Shown here piece by piece: positions 16,969 to 25,810 of a stretch of 64,000 nucleotides of DNA. Made by a program: the position numbers and the translations under genes. Each line of letters starts with the position of its first letter. Position 1 is the first letter of the stretch. This stretch comes from a virus, in IMG/VR virus record IMGVR_UViG_3300022937_000009, positions 37,437 to 101,436 of that record. One strand, written 5' to 3'. The notes under the pieces were generated by a model, which searched no databases, had not been told where the DNA came from, and was given only the letters and a program-made list of their open reading frames with translations.

Positions 16969-18843
16969 ATGCCAGAAGTATTATCTAACAATTTTAAAAC
17001 GGATATCACAAGATTATTCATTGATGATATTAATAACAATGATTATTTCTTGTTTGTTTCCGCTATCGATTCTTTCGATCCAGTAGATTCTAAATTTTCT
17101 AAAAATGAATTTTTAGAAAGAACTTTGTTTGGCAAAAAAGTTGAAATCAATGATATTCATTTTATGATTAGATATCATCCTTGGCAGGTTGGTCAAGTGT
17201 ATGTTGAATATGATGATACAGTAGATTTAACAGATCAAAAATTCTATGCTGTTGTTGGACCTAACGATAATGAAACTGGTGATTATCGCGTTTATAAATG
17301 TTTGAATAATAATAATGGCGCAACAGTAACATCACCTCCTAATTATAATCCAACAACTACAAACCAAGTTTATGAAACAGCTGATGGGTACGTATGGAAA
17401 TATATGTATGTTATTAGTGAATTACAATTCGAAGCTTATAATGCTTTAGGTTATGTACCAATTATTGGAACTTTTAATACTAATCCAACTTTAGGTCAAG
17501 GATCAAAATTATCTGATATTGTTGTTACTAATCCATTAGACAATTCTGGATATGTTAAAGAAACGGGTGGATTAATTTCATCTCCATTTTATGATGGCAC
17601 TATGTTAGTAGATCCTTTTTCAACTTGGAGTCCTATTACAGGTTATTACGTTGGACAAAATATTTACACAGTAAATCCAAATGGCGTTGCAAATTTATTT
17701 GAAATACAATATTATTTTTATAATCAAAATACTGGTAACGCTGAAATACGAGTAGGTAATGAAAAAATTTATGGTAAAACACGAGGTGCAATAACTTTTG
17801 CAACTCAAGCAAATCCAGTTGTATGTACTTCAGTAGAACACGGGTTTGTAAATGGCCAATCAATTACATTTAGTAATGTCGTAGGAATGACAGAATTAAA
17901 TGGAAATAACTATTACGTACAAGTTTTATCTGCAGATACATTTGCCTTAAAGGCAGATAGAGGATTAAGTACAAATGTAGACGGTACTGGATTTACTGCA
18001 TATTCTAGTGGTGGAACATATATAACAGAAAGAGATGCAGTTGCTTCAGGTGTTGTTGGAAATGCTTCATTTAGTATTTTCCCAAGAGTAGATATTAAAG
18101 GAAATGGAAGAGGAGCAGTTGGTATTCCACAAATTCAAAATGGACAAATCACTTCAATCACTGTATTAAATCAAGGTAGTGGTTATGATAATATTACAGC
18201 AGAAGTTGTTGATCCAGCTTATGATTTTGATCCTGAAGATACAACAACTACTGACGTAAGAGCAGTCATAAGACCTCGTTTATCACCAGATGGTGGACAT
18301 ACATATAACGTATTAGAAGAATTTAGATGTAAGCATTTTAGTTTTTATGCTTATATTTCTGCCGATGATAATACTAGAATTGGAGATACAAATACTTATA
18401 CAGGTGTTGGAATTGTAAGATCACCAAGTTTTCATACATCAACACCAACAATTTTTGATAATAGAATTGCCATCACAACAGACGATATAGATAGATTAAC
18501 CGCAAATACAACAGTAACTCAATTAAATTCTGATAATGAAGTAGTTTTTTCTGCTAAAGTTCATGAAGTAGATGAAAGCGCGAATACGGCTTATTTAGCA
18601 GAATATATGGGTCCTTATGAAAGTAATCCAGACTCAGGAAATGGAGATACCTCTTTAGATTTAACATTACAACTTAGAAACGATACAGGTCAAACAATTA
18701 CTATAAATAGTCCAGTAGCATCTAATGTTGTATTTTCAAACTATGTTCAAAGAACAGGTGAGGTTTATTTCATGGAAGATTTCTTCCCATTAGCAAGAAC
18801 AGACCTATCAAGAGAAGAATTTAAGTTTGTATTGGAATTTTAA
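16969..18843 (+). CDS. 8: Baseplate wedge subunit gp8
   Basis: The 624-aa product matches T4 gp8 in its N-terminal half: the segment DYRVYKCLNNNNGATVTSPP, then ETADGYVWKYMYVIS, is the family signature. T4 gp8 is about 334 aa, so this one is almost twice as long. The added length is a central insertion of about residues 190-440. It includes a phage module with the pattern NPVVCTSVEHGFVNGQSI and GMTELNGNNYYVQVLSADTF, often seen in tail proteins. The C-terminus returns to gp8-like sequence (HVYNVLEEFRCKHFSFYAYI-type region, then VYFMEDFFPLARTDLSREEF). Its position next to other wedge genes supports the call. Confidence 0.8.
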   Translation: MPEVLSNNFKTDITRLFIDDINNNDYFLFVSAIDSFDPVDSKFSKNEFLERTLFGKKVEINDIHFMIRYHPWQVGQVYVEYDDTVDLTDQKFYAVVGPNDNETGDYRVYKCLNNNNGATVTSPPNYNPTTTNQVYETADGYVWKYMYVISELQFEAYNALGYVPIIGTFNTNPTLGQGSKLSDIVVTNPLDNSGYVKETGGLISSPFYDGTMLVDPFSTWSPITGYYVGQNIYTVNPNGVANLFEIQYYFYNQNTGNAEIRVGNEKIYGKTRGAITFATQANPVVCTSVEHGFVNGQSITFSNVVGMTELNGNNYYVQVLSADTFALKADRGLSTNVDGTGFTAYSSGGTYITERDAVASGVVGNASFSIFPRVDIKGNGRGAVGIPQIQNGQITSITVLNQGSGYDNITAEVVDPAYDFDPEDTTTTDVRAVIRPRLSPDGGHTYNVLEEFRCKHFSFYAYISADDNTRIGDTNTYTGVGIVRSPSFHTSTPTIFDNRIAITTDDIDRLTANTTVTQLNSDNEVVFSAKVHEVDESANTAYLAEYMGPYESNPDSGNGDTSLDLTLQLRNDTGQTITINSPVASNVVFSNYVQRTGEVYFMEDFFPLARTDLSREEFKFVLEF

Positions 18844-18858
18844 GGAAAGTAATACGAT

Positions 18859-21800
18859 ATGCCTATTAACACAAACCTAAACCAATCACCATATTTCGAC
18901 GATTTTGATCTCGAGAATCAATACTATCGTGTGCTCTTTAAACCTGGGTTTGCTGTACAGGCAAGGGAATTAACACAATTACAATCAATGCTCCAAAATC
19001 AAGTGGAGCAATTTGGCGATAATATCTTTAAAGAAGGTAGTATTGTTAAAGGTTGTTCTTTTACAAATCTTGATGATCTTAGATTCGTAAAACTTATTGA
19101 CGTTACAGGGTTCGATCCAACGTCTTATATTAGCAGAAGAGTTACAGAAACTATTCTCGGTCAAGAATTAGAACTTGATTATGTTTACGAAGTTACTGGT
19201 GCAAACTCTGGATTAAGAGCTCAAATTATTTCTGCTTCAAGAGGTTTTGAAACAAGACCACCAGATCTAAATACTTTTTATATTAATTATTTAACACCTG
19301 TTAATTCAGCTACATCAGATACAGAATTTAGAGCTGGTGAGCCATTAACCGTCACACTTTACAAATATAAAGTTGGTGTTACAAATACCGTATTTGCTTC
19401 AGAAACACAAAGCATTCCAGGTTTAGCTGTAACATCTCTTGCAAATCATGTAGGAAGATCTTTTGGTATTCAATCCGCTCCTGGTGTTATTTTCCAAAAA
19501 GGTCATTTCTTATTTGCTCAAGATCAAATATTAGTTGTATCCAAATATAATAATACGCCTGATGCAGTATCTGTAGGTTATTCAGTAACAGAATCAACTA
19601 CTAATGCGTTACAAGATAATAGTTTATATGATAATGCAAACGGTTCAAGTAACGAAAATGCGCCTGGTGCTGATAGATTAAAACTAATTCCAAATCTTGT
19701 TGTTTTAGATACAGCAGATGCCGATGTTGACGCTGATTTCTTTACACTTATTCGTTACCAAAACGGAAACGCTATTACTTTAAGAGACGTTTCTCAATAT
19801 AATGTATTAGGTGAAGAACTTGCTAGACGCACTTACGAAGAATCAGGTAACTACGTTTTAAAACAATTTCCATTATCTACAGATGATAGAGATGGTAATG
19901 TAAATGTTTTATTAGGAACAGGTACAGCATACGTAAAAGGTTATAGAGTAGAAAATTCTGGTGAACGTTCATTTACAATTGATCAGATTAGTTCAACAGA
20001 AACTCAAAATGCTCAATCAGTTTCATTTGATTATGGAAATTATCTTTCAGTTGTTTCTATTAATGGAACAGTAGATATTGATTGGACACCTGTTAATGTG
20101 CAAAATAGTGGTGGAAGTAATATTGGTACCGCTATTGCAATTAACGTTACACCTACAAGAGTTTATTTAACAGCAGTTACTTTAACAGGATCAAATACAA
20201 TATCAAATATTGCAAGACTCAGCGATGGCTCTGGTTATATTGAAGTTGATCCAAGAATAAGAGAAGCAGGTAGAAAATCTTTACTCTTTAATACTGGTAT
20301 GAGAAGTGTATTTGGAACAACAGATACATTGATTCCAGTAAGAGATCAAATTGCGGCAACACAAACAGGTAATGTTATAACACTTACAGCAAATCCTGGT
20401 GAAGATTTTGATGTTCACCAAAATGATATTCTTGTTGTTGATAATACAAATACAGTAATTCCAGTTTTAAGTACTTCACTTGCACTTAATAATAGTCAAC
20501 TCACAATTAATTTAGATCCTGCTGCAAGTTCAGCAACAAACGTTACATTATTCTATAATAAAAGATTAATTGGTTCGATTGCAGGTGTTGATCCCTATAA
20601 TAAAACAGTTGCAGAACCATACGTTAAAGTTAACTTTACAAGTTCGACAACTAAATACAGTTTAGGTTTTCCTGATGTATTTGCTATTACAAGTGTAGAA
20701 GATGCAAGCGGTGATGATTATACAAACAGTTTTGTACTTAAAAATAATCAGAAAGATACTTACTATGATATTTCATATATGGAATATATCCAAGGAAGAC
20801 CACTTCCTGCAAATGGAGTTTTAACTATTAAATTAAAAGTTTTCCAAGTAAGCACATCTTCTGGAGAATTTTATTTTACAATAAACAGTTATCCTAACTC
20901 ATTAGACAAATATGATATTCCAGTATATACTTCTTCTGTAGGTAATAGATTTAATCTAAGAGAATGCTTTGACTTTAGAGCATATATCAATAAAGATTCT
21001 GTAGTAGATTATAACGATACTACTCCAGCTTCTGCTGGTACGGTAACAACCGCAGTTGGTGCATATCCAATTAGTTTTTCAGATCTAGGTTCTCCATTAG
21101 TGCCTGCCTCAGCAGCAAGTGCAACAACAGATATTGAATATTATTTGTCAAGAATCGATGCAATCGTATGTGATTCTTATGGAGAAATAAGTTTAATAAA
21201 AGGTAAAGAAGCTAAAGAGCCTTCACCTCCTAGAGTAGAAACAGATAAACTTGTTGTTGCTGAAGTTAATATTCCTGGTTTCCCTGCACTCAGTTCTGCA
21301 GCTGCTAATACTGCGAAGAAAAGAGAATACGCGATTAAAGCACGTTCTACAGGAATTAAAAATTATACCATGAAAGATCTTCATTCTTTAGAGAAGAAGA
21401 TTGATAACATGGCTTATTATATTTCATTAAACCAATTAGAATCAGAAACACAAAATCTAAATGTTTTAGATGAAAATGGTTTAAACAGATTTAAAAACGG
21501 TTTTGTAGTTGATCCATTTAATGATCTCTCATTAGCAAATATTCAAGATCCATCTTTTAATGCAGCTGTTCCATTTAATCAAAAGATTTTAACACCTGCA
21601 GTTAAAACTTATTCTATGGATCTTAAATATAAAACAAGTACTGGAGCTTCGATCTTCCCAACAACATCAGATGCTAAAGTTGGAACACTCGGTCGTAATG
21701 CAAATGTTGAAATCATTAATCAACCTTATGCTTCAGGTTTCCGTAATGCAGTAAGTAACTTCTACAAATATCAAGGTGATGGAGTTATTTCTCCACCTTA

Positions 21801-24231
21801 TGATGCTGCATACGATACAACAACAAATCCAGTTACTATTGACATTGATATGTCAACAGCTTTCGAGGAATTTGTTGATAACATTCAAGAATTTTTACCA
21901 CTCACTGACACAACTCAAACAACTGAATTTAGAGAAGATGCTTGGAGTTGGGGAAGACGTATGGGTGGTCGCGGTCGTAGCGGAACAGAAGTTACGACTA
22001 TAACAACTCGAACAAGCGAAATTAGTGTATCACAAGGTTCAACACAAGAACAATTTGTTGGAGACTTTGTTTCTAATTTTAGTTTCAAACCATACATGGC
22101 CGGCCGTGACATTAAAGTTTATATGTCTGGCTTACGTCCAAATGTACGACATTATTTCTTCTTTGATGGTGTTGACGTTAATGCTCACGTAATTCCAGGT
22201 TCACCTGATAATACTGCAGGATCAATTAAACGTAATGGTTCTAAAGGTGACGCTGTTACAACAGATGCAAATGGTGTATTAAGAGCAGTATTTGCTTTAC
22301 CACCAGAAACATTCTTTGTTGGTGACAGAGTATTAGAAATTGCTGATGTTAATTTATATAATAGTATTGAAAGTGGTTCAACATCAAGAGGGTTTGTTAC
22401 TTATAGAGCATACAACTTTAGCGTTGAAAAAACAAGTTTAACAACATCAACTCGTCAACCAGAATTTGATGTTAATACAACGACAACTACAAGAAACGTT
22501 GCAAGAAGACCAAGAGGTCGTGACCCAATTGCTCAAACATTCTTTATTAAGAAAGGTATGGGACAAGGTTCAAACTCTGTTTACTTATCAGAGGTTGATG
22601 TATACTTCAAACGTGTAAGTGATACTAATGGTGTGTCATTACAGGTAAGAGAAGTTGTAAATGGTTATCCTTCAAATCAAATCGTTCCATTCTCAGTTGT
22701 ACACAAATTACCAACTGATTTAACAAACTCAGTATCTGACGATGCTTCGATCGCAACTACATTTGCGTTTGATACACCTGTAAGACTTGATGTTGAAAAA
22801 GAATATGCAATTGTAGTTCAACCAGATGCATCAGATCCTAACTACTTAGTATATACTTCTAAGGTAGGCGGCACAGATTTGACACCAGGAGTCACTCAGG
22901 GGGCTGCCATTGTACAGGATTGGGGAGATGGGGTATTATTCAGCTCTACCAATAATAGTGCTTGGAAGTCATACCAGGATGAAGATATGAAATTTACTTT
23001 ACGTAGACATAACTTCAACACTGCAACTGGTTCTGTCACAATGACAAATAACGATCATGAATTTTTAACAGTTGATAATATTACTGGAAGATTTATTCCT
23101 GGTGAAACAATTTATCAAACTAAATCACTTCAAGGTTCAACAAGTGCTACCGTTAACGTACCTATTAATACAAGTACGATGACAGGTACTGCGCTTGATG
23201 ATACGTATGCTGAAGAAGATTATATTCTTATCGCGAATGCAGGTAATACTCAATCAGATATTTTCCAAATTGTAAGTATTGAAAATGCTACGACACTTAC
23301 ACTTGACAAACCTGCACCTTTTGCAGTAAGTAATGGAACAGGTACACCAGTAGTTATCGGTAAACTTTCATACTACAATATTAATAATCCTTATGAAATG
23401 CATTTAGAAGAAAGCTCAGTTAGATCTGGTTCAGTATTTGCGGCGGGTGCAAATATATTAGGATTAGATAGTGGTAAACAAGCAAACGTAGTAAGTATCG
23501 ATAATATTAATCTTAGTTATATTCAACCGCTTATTAATAAGGCTGTTGATTCAACATCAAGAACATTAGTAAGAGGAACCTTTGTTCCACCTTCTGATGT
23601 AAATGTAACTTATAGTATGCCAATGTCATTTAATGATAATAATCATTTTAGTCAAAAAGGTGTAATTGTTTATAGTAAATCAAACGACCCAAATCGTTCA
23701 AAAGCTTTTGATATCGTAATTGAAATGGAAAATGATGCTAATGTAACATCAACTCCATTTGTAGATATTGAAACATCAAAACTATTAGCTTATGCATATA
23801 AGATTACAAATGACGCAGCAACTTCTTCTAAATATATTTCAAAATCTATTGAATTAGCTGCTGATCTTGATGCTGAAGATTTACACTTAATTGTAACAGG
23901 ATATCGTCCATCAGGATCTGATATTAAGGCTTATATTAGACCACAAAGTTCTTTTGATAGTGAGCCTTTTGATTCTGTAGATTGGATTGAGCTCGAATTG
24001 TTTGAAGGTGTTGGTGTATTCTCAAGTAATACTAATCTGCATGATTATAGAGAGTTTAAGTTTAGAGTATCTGATGATAACAAAGATGGAAATGGAGTTT
24101 TAACATATTCTAATGACGCATCAACCAACTGGACAGGATTCAGAAGATTTGCTATTAGAATAGATTTATTATCTCCTAATGTGCATAATGCACCAACATT
24201 AAGAGATTATCGCGGTATTGCATTAACCTAG
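18859..24231 (+). CDS. Large DUF4815-type virion structural protein
   Basis: The 1790-aa product starts with the N-terminal signature of the DUF4815 family of T4-like marine phages (LNQSPYFDDFDLENQYYRVL, then ARELTQLQSMLQNQVEQFGD and IFKEGSIVKGC). The family is found in virions and is usually annotated as a baseplate or tail structural protein. The rest is beta-rich. A short Arg/Gly run (RRMGGRGRSGTE) lies at about residue 1035, and a globular C-terminal segment ends in TLRDYRGIALT. No enzymatic motif is visible. It lies 15 bases after gp8. A short stretch at 22861-22985 uses CAG, GGG and GGC codons that are rare in the surrounding sequence. Confidence 0.8.
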   Translation: MPINTNLNQSPYFDDFDLENQYYRVLFKPGFAVQARELTQLQSMLQNQVEQFGDNIFKEGSIVKGCSFTNLDDLRFVKLIDVTGFDPTSYISRRVTETILGQELELDYVYEVTGANSGLRAQIISASRGFETRPPDLNTFYINYLTPVNSATSDTEFRAGEPLTVTLYKYKVGVTNTVFASETQSIPGLAVTSLANHVGRSFGIQSAPGVIFQKGHFLFAQDQILVVSKYNNTPDAVSVGYSVTESTTNALQDNSLYDNANGSSNENAPGADRLKLIPNLVVLDTADADVDADFFTLIRYQNGNAITLRDVSQYNVLGEELARRTYEESGNYVLKQFPLSTDDRDGNVNVLLGTGTAYVKGYRVENSGERSFTIDQISSTETQNAQSVSFDYGNYLSVVSINGTVDIDWTPVNVQNSGGSNIGTAIAINVTPTRVYLTAVTLTGSNTISNIARLSDGSGYIEVDPRIREAGRKSLLFNTGMRSVFGTTDTLIPVRDQIAATQTGNVITLTANPGEDFDVHQNDILVVDNTNTVIPVLSTSLALNNSQLTINLDPAASSATNVTLFYNKRLIGSIAGVDPYNKTVAEPYVKVNFTSSTTKYSLGFPDVFAITSVEDASGDDYTNSFVLKNNQKDTYYDISYMEYIQGRPLPANGVLTIKLKVFQVSTSSGEFYFTINSYPNSLDKYDIPVYTSSVGNRFNLRECFDFRAYINKDSVVDYNDTTPASAGTVTTAVGAYPISFSDLGSPLVPASAASATTDIEYYLSRIDAIVCDSYGEISLIKGKEAKEPSPPRVETDKLVVAEVNIPGFPALSSAAANTAKKREYAIKARSTGIKNYTMKDLHSLEKKIDNMAYYISLNQLESETQNLNVLDENGLNRFKNGFVVDPFNDLSLANIQDPSFNAAVPFNQKILTPAVKTYSMDLKYKTSTGASIFPTTSDAKVGTLGRNANVEIINQPYASGFRNAVSNFYKYQGDGVISPPYDAAYDTTTNPVTIDIDMSTAFEEFVDNIQEFLPLTDTTQTTEFREDAWSWGRRMGGRGRSGTEVTTITTRTSEISVSQGSTQEQFVGDFVSNFSFKPYMAGRDIKVYMSGLRPNVRHYFFFDGVDVNAHVIPGSPDNTAGSIKRNGSKGDAVTTDANGVLRAVFALPPETFFVGDRVLEIADVNLYNSIESGSTSRGFVTYRAYNFSVEKTSLTTSTRQPEFDVNTTTTTRNVARRPRGRDPIAQTFFIKKGMGQGSNSVYLSEVDVYFKRVSDTNGVSLQVREVVNGYPSNQIVPFSVVHKLPTDLTNSVSDDASIATTFAFDTPVRLDVEKEYAIVVQPDASDPNYLVYTSKVGGTDLTPGVTQGAAIVQDWGDGVLFSSTNNSAWKSYQDEDMKFTLRRHNFNTATGSVTMTNNDHEFLTVDNITGRFIPGETIYQTKSLQGSTSATVNVPINTSTMTGTALDDTYAEEDYILIANAGNTQSDIFQIVSIENATTLTLDKPAPFAVSNGTGTPVVIGKLSYYNINNPYEMHLEESSVRSGSVFAAGANILGLDSGKQANVVSIDNINLSYIQPLINKAVDSTSRTLVRGTFVPPSDVNVTYSMPMSFNDNNHFSQKGVIVYSKSNDPNRSKAFDIVIEMENDANVTSTPFVDIETSKLLAYAYKITNDAATSSKYISKSIELAADLDAEDLHLIVTGYRPSGSDIKAYIRPQSSFDSEPFDSVDWIELELFEGVGVFSSNTNLHDYREFKFRVSDDNKDGNGVLTYSNDASTNWTGFRRFAIRIDLLSPNVHNAPTLRDYRGIALT

Positions 24232-24242
24232 GAGATTTTGTT

Positions 24243-24428
24243 ATGACTAAATTAGTTCGAGACCCACATTCTAACGCGATAGTTAATAACGATATTGAGG
24301 CTCTGAATAAATATAAAGTAGAAAGAAGCTATTATAGAAAGGTCGATAAGCTTCAGCAAGATATTCTAGAGATCAAAAGAAGCATTATTACAATTTACGA
24401 AAAAATAGAAAAATTGGAAAATAGATAG
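24243..24428 (+). CDS. Small coiled-coil protein, unknown
   Basis: The 61-aa product is highly charged and largely helical. The second half (VDKLQQDILEIKRSIITIYE then KIEKLENR) has heptad spacing of Leu, Ile and Val typical of a short coiled coil. It has an AGGAG ribosome-binding site, follows the DUF4815-type gene by 11 bases and precedes an S74-tailed fibre by two bases. It could be a trimerisation or connector piece for the neighbouring large proteins. I do not recognise a family. Confidence 0.7.
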   Translation: MTKLVRDPHSNAIVNNDIEALNKYKVERSYYRKVDKLQQDILEIKRSIITIYEKIEKLENR

Positions 24429-24430
24429 AG

Positions 24431-25771
24431 ATGGCTAAACCAGCATTACCAAATATAACAACATCGCAAACTTTTCAAAACTGGTTTGATAAGACTAACG
24501 ATCTTGTTGATATTTTTAGAACAGATGCAATTACTGCATCCGCATTAGGCGACCAAACAACAGGTGATGCTACTCTTGTTGGTGACTTTACTGCAACTAA
24601 TTTAATTGCAAGTACTTTATTATCATCTGACACAATAGCCTCTCGTACTGGTGGACAAACAATACAATTTAATTCACCAATTCAAGTTAATGGTTCATCA
24701 GCAACAACAGCAATATTTAATTATGGTGCATCAGGCGGACAAGTAAGATTTACAAATGGTAGTGTAAGTTGGGATGTTGGTATGGAAAATTCCAATCCAG
24801 CAAACTTCATTATCGATACTGGTACAGGTGCTAATAAGTTTCAACTATCAACTGCCGGTACATTAACAGTTCCTGACGCAGTTGTAACAGGTTCTTTAAC
24901 TGTTGGAAGCTTGTCAATTGGTGGTGGTGGATCTGGATTAAGTTCAGACGATCTTACAGAAGGTACAACAAACTTATTCTATACAGATGATAGAGCGAGA
25001 GCAGCGTTTGGAGCAGGACAAAATATTAACATCACTAGTGGCGGTAATATTGAAACTATAGATGATGTACAATTTGAAAGCGTAACAATTAAAGATGGAG
25101 TTGCGACAAACGGATTTGATCCAAGTGGTCTTGGTACTCGTTGGTTATGCACATCAAGTGGTACAGGTCTATTAAGTGAAACTCAATTAGAACTTGAAAT
25201 AGGTAGAGGAACTCCTGGCGGAACTAGTGCTTGGACAAAAGTTTTACTTATTGACGGAACAAGATTCGTAACAGAAGGAAATCTTTATGTTAACGGTGCA
25301 AATGGTGTTAGATCAGAAAATGGAATAATTTGTGGTTCTTCAAGCGATAATTCAAAATTAAGTATATTTTATGGTGATGTGGCTTGGTATGAAGGTTCCA
25401 CAGCAAAAGCAAGAATTTATGAAAACGGAAATATCGTAACGGTAGGCGATATTACATCAAATGGTACACTGTCAGATCAAAGATTAAAAGAAAATATAGT
25501 ACCAATTAATAATGCGCTAGATACAGTACAACGAATTAACGGTTACACATTTAACTATAAAGACAACCCAGAGCAAAAATTACCAGGTGTAATTGCTCAA
25601 GAAATTGAAAAAGTTTTACCAGAAGTAGTATATGATGTGCAAAAAGAAGATGAAACATATAAAGCGGTAAGATATAGTAATATCGTACCTCTTCTTTTAG
25701 AAGCAATAAAAGAATTGACAGGAAAGGTAAATGATTTAGAAAATCGTCTTAATAACGGCGATAATTTGTAA
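24431..25771 (+). CDS. Fibre protein with C-terminal S74 intramolecular chaperone
   Basis: The 446-aa product begins with a segment shared by marine T4-like fibres (TSQTFQNWFDKTNDLVDIFR). It continues as a beta-rich stalk with the motif DDLTEGTTNLFYTDDRARAA and ends in a peptidase S74 chaperone. The cleavage motif LSDQRLKENI has S348 as the expected nucleophile with the following Lys. The chaperone helices follow (GVIAQEIEKVLPEVVYD and VPLLLEAIKELTGKVNDLEN, a coiled-coil end). S74 domains trimerise fibres and cut themselves off. The likely product is a trimeric baseplate-attached fibre. Confidence 0.82.
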   Translation: MAKPALPNITTSQTFQNWFDKTNDLVDIFRTDAITASALGDQTTGDATLVGDFTATNLIASTLLSSDTIASRTGGQTIQFNSPIQVNGSSATTAIFNYGASGGQVRFTNGSVSWDVGMENSNPANFIIDTGTGANKFQLSTAGTLTVPDAVVTGSLTVGSLSIGGGGSGLSSDDLTEGTTNLFYTDDRARAAFGAGQNINITSGGNIETIDDVQFESVTIKDGVATNGFDPSGLGTRWLCTSSGTGLLSETQLELEIGRGTPGGTSAWTKVLLIDGTRFVTEGNLYVNGANGVRSENGIICGSSSDNSKLSIFYGDVAWYEGSTAKARIYENGNIVTVGDITSNGTLSDQRLKENIVPINNALDTVQRINGYTFNYKDNPEQKLPGVIAQEIEKVLPEVVYDVQKEDETYKAVRYSNIVPLLLEAIKELTGKVNDLENRLNNGDNL

Positions 25772-25778
25772 TTGGTCT

Positions 25779-25786
25779 AATAAATA
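25779..25786 (+). promoter_or_regulatory. Late promoter box AATAAATA
   Basis: This late-type box lies in the 39-bp gap, 24 nt before the giant repeat-protein gene at 25811. Confidence 0.5.
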
Positions 25787-25810
25787 AAAAGAAACAGGGA
25801 AGACTAATCA

